From an uncultured Actinomycetes bacterium (GTDB lineage: Bacteria; Actinomycetota; CALGFH01), in the NCBI GenBank assembly GCA_937881255.1, contig CALGFH010000252.1, positions 1 through 26,208 on the forward strand: 26,208 bases of DNA. The letters are read 5' to 3'. Position numbers and translations under genes: made by a program. Positions 21,426 through 26,208 of the stretch are shown one piece after another (position 1 is the stretch's first letter; each line of letters begins with the position of its first letter). The notes beneath the pieces were generated by a model. It was not told the origin of the DNA, did not search any database, and saw only the letters and a program-made list of their open reading frames with translations.

Positions 21426-23147
21426 ATGCCGAAGCTCGTCCTTGGCCCGTTGCTGCGCTACGTCGGGGAGACGCAGGCCACCGTCTGGGTGGAGACCGAC
21501 GACGCCGCCCGGGTCGAGGTGCTGGTCTCGCCGGGCGGGCCCGGCCAGGAGGCGGACGGCGGCACGCGCGGCCAGGCGCCGACCTTCGCGGTCCAAGGCC
21601 ACCACTACGCCCTGGTCCTGATCGACGGGCTGGAGCCGGACCGCGTCTACACCTACCGGGTCGAGCTCGACGGCGAGCCGGTCTGGCCCGAGCCGGTGGC
21701 CCCGCCGGACGGGCCCGCCTTCCCGGCCAGCACCATCCGCACGCTCCACGGCGACCACCCGCTGCGGATCGCCTTCGGGTCCTGCCGGGTGGCCGCCCCC
21801 CACGAGCCGCCCTGGACGCTGCCGCCCAGCGCCGACCGCAAGCGCGGCAAGGGCGCCGACGCCCTCTACGCCTTCGCCCTGCGGATGCGCGACACCGACC
21901 CCGACACCTGGCCCGACCTCCTGCTGCTGCTCGGCGACCAGATCTACGCCGACGACACCTCCGAGGAGGTGCAGGCCTTCATCCGCTCGCGCCGCGACGT
22001 CGGACGGCCGCCGGGCCTGGAGGTGGCCGACTTCGAGGAGTACACGCGCCTGTACTGGGAGGCCTGGGGCGACCCGGTGCTGCGCTGGCTGCTGTCGACG
22101 GTCCCGACGGCGATGATCTTCGACGACCACGACATCAGCGACGACTGGAACACCTCGGCCGCCTGGGTCGAGCACATGCGGGCCCAGCCGTGGTGGGAGG
22201 AGCGGATCACCAGCGGGCTGGCCACCTACTGGCTGTACCAGCACCTGGGCAACCTGTCCCCGGACGACCTGGACGACGACCCGGTGTGGCCCAAGGTGCG
22301 GGACGCCGGCGACGCCACCCGGGTGCTGCGCGAGTTCGCCGCCCAGGCCGACCAGGAGATCGAGGGGACCCGCTGGAGCTACAAGCGCGACTTCGGCCGG
22401 ACCCGGCTGGTGGTGATCGACTCGCGCTGCGGGCGGCTGCTGGAGGGCAGCCGCCGGGAGATGATCGACGACGACGAGTTCGCCTGGGTCGAGGAGCAGG
22501 CCACCGGCGACTTCGACCACCTGCTGATGGCCACCTCGCTGCCGTACGCCCTGGCCCCGGCCATCCACCACCTCGAGGAGTGGAACGAGGCGGTGGCCGC
22601 CGGGGCCTGGGGCCGGGCCATGGCCTGGGTGGGGGAGAAGATCCGGCAGGGGATCGACCTGGAGCACTGGGCCGCCTTCAACGACTCCTTCGACCGGCTG
22701 GCGGCGCTGATCGAGGCGGTCGCGGGCGGCCACCGGGGCCGGCCCCCCGGGTCGGTGGTGGTCCTGTCCGGTGACGTCCACCACACCTACCTGGCCGAGT
22801 TCTCCTTCCGCGGCGAGCACGCCGGCCACGGCCACAGCCCGGCCTGGCAGGCGGTCTGCTCGCCGCTGCGCAACCCGCTGCCCCGCGACCAGCAAGCCGC
22901 CCATCGGCGCGCCTTCCGGCGCCCGGCCCGGGCGGTGACCAGGTGGCTGGCCCGCCGGGCCGGGGTCGAGCCGGACGAGATCGCCTGGCGGGTGGTCGAG
23001 GGCCCCCGGTTCGAGAACCACCTGGGCCAGCTGGAGCTGGACGGTCGCCGGGCCATGCTCAGGGTCGAGCAGGCCATCACCCCCGACGGCGGCGACGGCG
23101 CCCCCTCCCTGGAGCCGCTGTACGAGCACCGGCTGTCGGATGGCTGA
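21426..23147 (+). CDS. PhoD-like alkaline phosphatase D family metallophosphatase
   Basis: A 573-residue metallophosphoesterase of the PhoD type. An N-terminal fibronectin-like domain (residues 1-100, with LGPLLRYVGETQATVWVET) precedes the phosphatase domain: IAFGSCR, LLLLGDQIYADD near residue 171, IFDDHDISDDWN near 231, and VVLSGDVHHTYLAEF near 447. Those Asp and His residues bind the metals. Secreted PhoD enzymes have a Tat signal; none is seen here, so this one is probably cytoplasmic and may hydrolyse an intracellular phosphodiester or monoester. ATG 21426 has no spaced Shine-Dalgarno, but TAGCAT at 21414-21419 fits a -10 box for a leaderless start. It overlaps the MOSC gene by 8 bases. 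Confidence 0.88.
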   Translation: MPKLVLGPLLRYVGETQATVWVETDDAARVEVLVSPGGPGQEADGGTRGQAPTFAVQGHHYALVLIDGLEPDRVYTYRVELDGEPVWPEPVAPPDGPAFPASTIRTLHGDHPLRIAFGSCRVAAPHEPPWTLPPSADRKRGKGADALYAFALRMRDTDPDTWPDLLLLLGDQIYADDTSEEVQAFIRSRRDVGRPPGLEVADFEEYTRLYWEAWGDPVLRWLLSTVPTAMIFDDHDISDDWNTSAAWVEHMRAQPWWEERITSGLATYWLYQHLGNLSPDDLDDDPVWPKVRDAGDATRVLREFAAQADQEIEGTRWSYKRDFGRTRLVVIDSRCGRLLEGSRREMIDDDEFAWVEEQATGDFDHLLMATSLPYALAPAIHHLEEWNEAVAAGAWGRAMAWVGEKIRQGIDLEHWAAFNDSFDRLAALIEAVAGGHRGRPPGSVVVLSGDVHHTYLAEFSFRGEHAGHGHSPAWQAVCSPLRNPLPRDQQAAHRRAFRRPARAVTRWLARRAGVEPDEIAWRVVEGPRFENHLGQLELDGRRAMLRVEQAITPDGGDGAPSLEPLYEHRLSDG

Positions 23148-23928
23148 GGGGGTGCTGACCGGCCTGGCCCGGTGGCCGGTGAAGTCGCTCGGTGGGGAGG
23201 CGCTGGAGGCGGCCCGGCTCGACTGGCGCGGGGTCGGGGGTGACCGCGCCTACGCCCTGCTCGACCTGCGCGAGGGTCGCGAGGGCCGCTGGCTCACCAT
23301 CCGCCAGGCCCCGCGGATGCTGGCCTGGTCGGCCGCCTACCCGGAGGCGCCCGACGACCGGCTGGACCCTGCCGACCCGCCCCCGCCCAGCCTCCGGGCC
23401 CCCGACGGCCGGGAGTGGGGCTGGGACGACCCCGGCCTCGGCCAGGCCCTGGCCGGCGACCTGGGCGTGGCCGTCCGGCGCCACCGCGACCTGGGCGGCC
23501 AGCAGGACCTCAAGGCGTCGGTGCTGGTGACCACCGAGGCCTCCCGGCTGGCCCTCGAGCAGGCCCTGGGCCGGCCGGTCGGGCTGCGGCGCTTCCGGAC
23601 CAACCTGCACCTGGAGCTGGACACGCCCGCCTTCGCCGAGCAGGGCTGGGCGGGCGGCCGGCTCCAGGTCGGCGAGGTCGCCCTCGACCTCCTCAACCCC
23701 TGCATCCGCTGCGTGATCCCGACCCGCGACCCCGACGACCTGTCCCGCTGGCCGGAGCTGCTCCGCTGGCTGCACCGCCGGAACGGGGCCTTGTTCGGGG
23801 TCAACGCCCGGGTGGTGGCGCCCGGCCGGGTCCGGGTCGGCGACCGGGCCACCGTCACCGAGCCGGCGGTCCCCTCACCGCCCCGAGCCTCGACCGACTG
23901 GGACGTGGCCCCGAGGGGGGCGTCGTGA
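23140..23928 (+). CDS. MOSC domain-containing protein
   Basis: A 262-residue protein with an N-terminal MOSC beta-barrel domain (LTGLARWPVKSLGGEAL, GVGGDRAYALLD) and a C-terminal MOSC domain. The latter contains the conserved cysteine region LLNPCIRCVIPTRDP and ends in FGVNARVVAPGRVRVGD. MOSC proteins are sulfur carriers related to molybdenum-cofactor sulfurase and mARC-type enzymes, and bind a pterin cofactor. The two cysteines (CIRC) are the likely functional residues. ATG 23140 overlaps the phosphatase stop by 8 bases, and its own stop overlaps the next GTG as GTGA, so the genes are translationally coupled. No Moco biosynthesis gene is in the window; the redox partner is unknown. Confidence 0.9.
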   Translation: MAEGVLTGLARWPVKSLGGEALEAARLDWRGVGGDRAYALLDLREGREGRWLTIRQAPRMLAWSAAYPEAPDDRLDPADPPPPSLRAPDGREWGWDDPGLGQALAGDLGVAVRRHRDLGGQQDLKASVLVTTEASRLALEQALGRPVGLRRFRTNLHLELDTPAFAEQGWAGGRLQVGEVALDLLNPCIRCVIPTRDPDDLSRWPELLRWLHRRNGALFGVNARVVAPGRVRVGDRATVTEPAVPSPPRASTDWDVAPRGAS

Positions 23929-24689
23929 CCCGGGGCCTCAAGGTGGCGACCTGGAACATCTTCGGAGGGCGGGTCTGGGACGGGAGCCGGGTCGACCTCG
24001 ACCTGACCCTGACCACCCTGCGCCGCCTGGACGCCGACCTGGTGGCCGTCCAGGAGGTCGACCGCGACCAGGGCCGCAGCCACCGGGCCGACCAGGCCCG
24101 CCTGCTCGGCGAGGCCCTTGGCATGGAGTGGCGCTACGCCCCGGCCCTGCTCGGCACCCCGGGCAGCCCCGAAGGCTGGCGGGCGCCGGTCCCCGGCGAC
24201 GACGACCCGGGCGGCACCGCGTACGGGATCGCGCTGCTCTCGCGCCTGCCCCTCGAGCGGGTCGAGACCGTCCTGCTGCCCCAGAGCGGCCGCGACGAGC
24301 CCCGGGTCGCGCTGGTGGCCGGGCTGGCCGACGGGGACCGGCGGCTGACCGTGGCCGGCACCCACCTGAGCTTCGTCCCCGGCCCCAACGTCGGCCAGCT
24401 GCGCGCCCTCCAGCGCCACCTGGACGAGCGCGGCGGCCCCCGCCTGCTGCTGGGCGACCTCAACCTGTGGTGGCCGGCCGTCCGGCTGCTGTCGCTCCCC
24501 GGCTGGCGGCCGCTGGTCCGCGGGGGCACCTTCCGCAACCGCCCCCCGGGGTCGTCGGCCCCGCTGGTCCAGCTCGACCACGTGCTGGCCGCCGGCGCCG
24601 GGGCCACCCTGCATGCCCGGGGCAGCCGGATCGTCAGCGGCCCCGCCTCCGACCACCGGGCGGTGGTGGTCGAGCTGGACTGGCGCTGA
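23925..24689 (+). CDS. Endonuclease/exonuclease/phosphatase (EEP) family protein
   Basis: A 254-residue protein with the EEP (DNase I-like) fold. Catalytic landmarks are in order: VATWNIFGG (Asn), VAVQEVDRDQG (metal Glu), VAGTHLSF (His), LLLGDLNLWW (Asp and Asn) and GPASDHRAVVVEL (Asp-His). Family members cleave phosphoesters in DNA, inositol phosphates or sphingolipids; the substrate is undecided here. No signal peptide is seen. The start is GTG 23925 with GAGGGGGG about four bases upstream, and it overlaps the MOSC stop as GTGA. It is the second phosphoesterase in this operon after the PhoD-like enzyme, which suggests sequential action on a phosphorylated compound. Confidence 0.9.
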   Translation: MTRGLKVATWNIFGGRVWDGSRVDLDLTLTTLRRLDADLVAVQEVDRDQGRSHRADQARLLGEALGMEWRYAPALLGTPGSPEGWRAPVPGDDDPGGTAYGIALLSRLPLERVETVLLPQSGRDEPRVALVAGLADGDRRLTVAGTHLSFVPGPNVGQLRALQRHLDERGGPRLLLGDLNLWWPAVRLLSLPGWRPLVRGGTFRNRPPGSSAPLVQLDHVLAAGAGATLHARGSRIVSGPASDHRAVVVELDWR

Positions 24690-24690
24690 C

Positions 24691-25491
24691 GTGGGCGCAG
24701 CGACGCCGGGGCTGGTGCCGCTGACCCGTTGGCAGCTGGCCGCGGCGGCCCACCTCCTCCCGCCCGAGCGCCCGGGACCGATGATCGCCCAGCACCTGCT
24801 CGGCACCGGCAACGGGAGCTGCCTGGCCGACCGCTGGCCGGGCCCGCGGGCCCTGGCGGTGGAGACCGGCGGCAACTGGGCTGTGGCCGGCGACCCGGCC
24901 GCCCTCGACCCGGCGGCCGTCGCCGGCCGGGTGGCGGGGTTCGTCGAGGCCCCGGCCGCCTTCGAGCCGCTGCTGCGGGCGGCCGCCCGCGAGCTCCACG
25001 AGTGGCCACGGGTGATCTTCACCCTCGAGGGGCCGGGCGGCCCGGCGCCGGCACCCCGCGGCGGTCTCCGGGTGCGCCGGCTCGGGCCGGGCGACGCCGG
25101 GCCGCTGGCCGGGCTGGGCTCCGAGACGGACTGGATCGCCAGCACCTGGGGCGGCCCCGGGGGGCTGGCGGCCAGCGGCACCGGCTGGGGGGCGTTCGAC
25201 GGGCGGCGGCTGGTCGCCGTCGCCTGCCCCTTCTTCGTCGGCCAGGGCTACGAGGACATCGGGGTGGCGACCGAGCCCGGGTTCCGCGGGCTCGGGCTGA
25301 GCCCGGCCTGCGCCTGGGCGGTCTGCCAGGACGTGCGCCGCCGGGGCCGGGTCCCCAGCTGGACGACCTCGCCCGACAACACCGCCAGCCTGCGGGTCGC
25401 GGCCAAGCTCGGCTTCAGGCGCCAGCGCCGCGACCGGCTCCTGGTGGTGGACGCTCCCGTCCCCGAGCCGGCCCGGCCGCCTCAGCCCTGA
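24691..25491 (+). CDS. GNAT family N-acetyltransferase
   Basis: A 266-residue acetyltransferase. The C-terminal half has the GNAT fold: a beta strand GWGAFDGRRLVAVACPFFV, then motif A in EDIGVATEPGFRGLGLSPAC (the RGLGLS loop binds acetyl-CoA), and motif B in TSPDNTASLRVAAKLGFR. The N-terminal half (residues 1-120) is a diverged domain, as in the longer GNAT_acetyltran-type proteins of about 265 residues. The start is GTG 24691, one base after the EEP stop, so translation is coupled; no separate Shine-Dalgarno is obvious. The last gene of the PhoD-MOSC-EEP-GNAT set, it overlaps the convergent SCP2 gene by 10 bp. The acceptor substrate is unknown. Confidence 0.85.
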   Translation: MGAATPGLVPLTRWQLAAAAHLLPPERPGPMIAQHLLGTGNGSCLADRWPGPRALAVETGGNWAVAGDPAALDPAAVAGRVAGFVEAPAAFEPLLRAAARELHEWPRVIFTLEGPGGPAPAPRGGLRVRRLGPGDAGPLAGLGSETDWIASTWGGPGGLAASGTGWGAFDGRRLVAVACPFFVGQGYEDIGVATEPGFRGLGLSPACAWAVCQDVRRRGRVPSWTTSPDNTASLRVAAKLGFRRQRRDRLLVVDAPVPEPARPPQP

Positions 25492-25919
25492 GGCCGGTCG
25501 AACCAGGACTGGTAGGTCTGGGCGAAGAACAGGTCGCCCGAGACCTTGAGCTTGCCGGTCATGAACAGCTGCATGCCGTTGGCCCCGCCGGTGATCAGGC
25601 GCAGGAAGTCGCCGAGGCCGATGCGGATGGTGACCCGGGGGCTCTCGGCCCGGCCCCGCTCGATCTCGCAGCGCCCGTCGGCGATCCGCATGGCGTACTC
25701 GTGGGTGCCGTCGGGGGCGCCGATCTCGTACTGGACGACCGCCTGCTGGCCGGCCGCCTTGTCCGGGTTGAACGACTCCGACATGCCGGCGAAGACCTTG
25801 TCGAGGACGCCGTCGACGCCGCCCTCCTGCTGCTGGATGGTGCTGACCAGCTCCTCGTTCGACTTGGCCTCGACCGTCCCCTTGAGCGACGAGAAGTCCG
25901 AGGCGTCGATCTGGCTCAT
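25482..25919 (-). CDS. SCP2 sterol-binding domain protein
   Basis: A 145-residue small cytoplasmic protein with an SCP2 (sterol carrier protein 2) fold, which holds lipids or acyl-CoA in a hydrophobic tunnel. Typical elements are AVVQYEIGAPDGTHEYAMRI, ESPRVTIRIGLGDFLRLITG, NGMQLFMTGKLKVSGDL and the aromatic end AQTYQSWF. The start is ATG 25919, with AAGGAGG nine bases upstream. It lies 103 bp downstream of glpX in the same orientation, with its own candidate promoter and a palindrome between. Such proteins are common in actinobacteria with lipid-degrading metabolism; the specific ligand is unknown. Confidence 0.9.
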   Translation of the reverse strand: MSQIDASDFSSLKGTVEAKSNEELVSTIQQQEGGVDGVLDKVFAGMSESFNPDKAAGQQAVVQYEIGAPDGTHEYAMRIADGRCEIERGRAESPRVTIRIGLGDFLRLITGGANGMQLFMTGKLKVSGDLFFAQTYQSWFDRPQG

Positions 25920-25976
25920 GCGGCTAGGCCTCCTTGGTCGGCGGCGGCCGCCAGCCTCGACGGCCGTGTTCCCCGA

Positions 25977-26003
25977 AGCCTACGCGAACGGACACACTGT
26001 CCA
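25977..26003 (-). promoter_or_regulatory. Candidate promoter and palindromic operator for the SCP2 gene
   Basis: The minus strand reads TGGACA (26003-25998), a 15-base spacer, then TAGGCT (25982-25977), close to -35 and -10 consensus although the spacer is short. The -35 box overlaps the 13-bp palindrome GGACA-CAC-TGTCC (25990-26002), a possible operator. Confidence 0.4.
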
Positions 26004-26007
26004 CATC

Positions 26008-26021
26008 CCGCCCCCGGGCGG
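26008..26021 (-). terminator. Small hairpin after glpX, possible terminator
   Basis: CCGCC-CCCG-GGCGG, a 5-bp GC stem with 4-base loop, begins one base after the glpX stop (26023-26025). It is short and has no T-run, so the call is weak. Confidence 0.28.
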
Positions 26022-26022
26022 C

Positions 26023-26208
26023 CTAACCGTAGTCGATCGAGGCGTAGCGGCTCAGCTTGGACAGCTGGTGGCGGGCGTCGATCTGGCGGGAGGTGCCGGA
26101 CTTGGAGCGCATCGAGAGGGACTGGGTCAGGGAGCCGCGGCGGTCGAAGCGGACGCCGCGCAGGAGCTCGCCGTCGGTGACGCCGGTGGCGGCGAAGAAC
26201 ACGTTGTC
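26023..26208 (-). CDS. glpX: Class II fructose-1,6-bisphosphatase GlpX, C-terminal part (partial)
   Basis: The last 61 codons of a minus-strand gene that continues past the right edge; the stop is TAG at 26025-26023. The visible peptide starts DNVFFAATGVTDGELLRGVR and continues to SLSMRSKSGTSRQIDARHQL, then ends in RYASIDYG. This is the C-terminal signature of GlpX-type fructose-1,6-bisphosphatases (F-F-A-A-T-G-V-T-D-G plus M-R-S-K-S-G-T). The enzyme dephosphorylates fructose 1,6-bisphosphate in gluconeogenesis and is typically Mn2+-dependent. It is the main FBPase of many actinobacteria. Confidence 0.92.
   Translation of the reverse strand, partial: DNVFFAATGVTDGELLRGVRFDRRGSLTQSLSMRSKSGTSRQIDARHQLSKLSRYASIDYG

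Overview
The window is very GC-rich (third codon positions almost all G or C) and densely coded, with GTG and TTG starts, ATGA/GTGA/TTGA stop-start overlaps and hardly any intergenic DNA. A Streptomyces-type class I xylose isomerase, a class II fructose-1,6-bisphosphatase (GlpX), an SCP2 lipid-binding protein and lipoprotein signals point to an actinobacterium, probably a poorly characterised or deep-branching one. This placement is an inference from protein character only. No tRNA, rRNA, CRISPR array, insertion sequence or phage gene was seen.

Layout. (1) 1-2775: the tail of an unknown gene, a Ca2+/H+-antiporter-like gene (+), and convergent to it a second CaCA-superfamily cation exchanger (-) with its own promoter and a yybP-ykoY (Mn2+) riboswitch leader at 2636-2746. 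(2) 2776-7070: a dienelactone hydrolase (-) diverging from a PilT-type ATPase (+), then a PQQ-type sugar dehydrogenase lipoprotein and a GT4 glycosyltransferase. (3) 7037-10231 (-): a coupled three-gene sugar operon of Gfo/Idh/MocA dehydrogenase, MDR dehydrogenase and ROK kinase. (4) 10346-12566 (+): an M20 dipeptidase followed by a TauE/SafE exporter. (5) 12532-14957 (-): a histidine phosphatase, an alpha/beta hydrolase, an atypical prephenate-dehydratase-like protein without an ACT domain, and a small two-helix membrane protein. (6) 15024-20979 (-): a complete xylose operon, isomerase-xylulokinase-binding protein-ATPase-permease, with a 15-bp hairpin between binding protein and ATPase and another after the permease. 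Its divergent neighbour at 21043-21410 is the wreck of a ROK-family (XylR-like) repressor. (7) 21426-25491 (+): a coupled set of PhoD-like phosphatase, MOSC protein, EEP-family phosphatase and GNAT acetyltransferase. (8) 25482-26208 (-): an SCP2 protein downstream of the C-terminus of glpX.

How they work together. Xylose would be imported by the ABC system and converted to xylulose 5-phosphate by XylA and XylB. The operon at 7037-10231 looks like oxidation and phosphorylation of another sugar or polyol of unknown identity. The strongest regulatory finding is the riboswitch: it implies that the downstream exchanger is induced by Mn2+ and probably exports it. There is no gene-free stretch over 300 bases except 20980-21425, which holds the xyl upstream region and the repressor pseudogene. 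The window looks mostly like an ordinary chromosomal metabolic region. No clearly unprecedented multi-gene system was found; the most unusual items are the riboswitch-exchanger unit, the decayed xyl regulator, the variant prephenate-dehydratase-like protein and the phosphatase-MOSC-EEP-GNAT operon.
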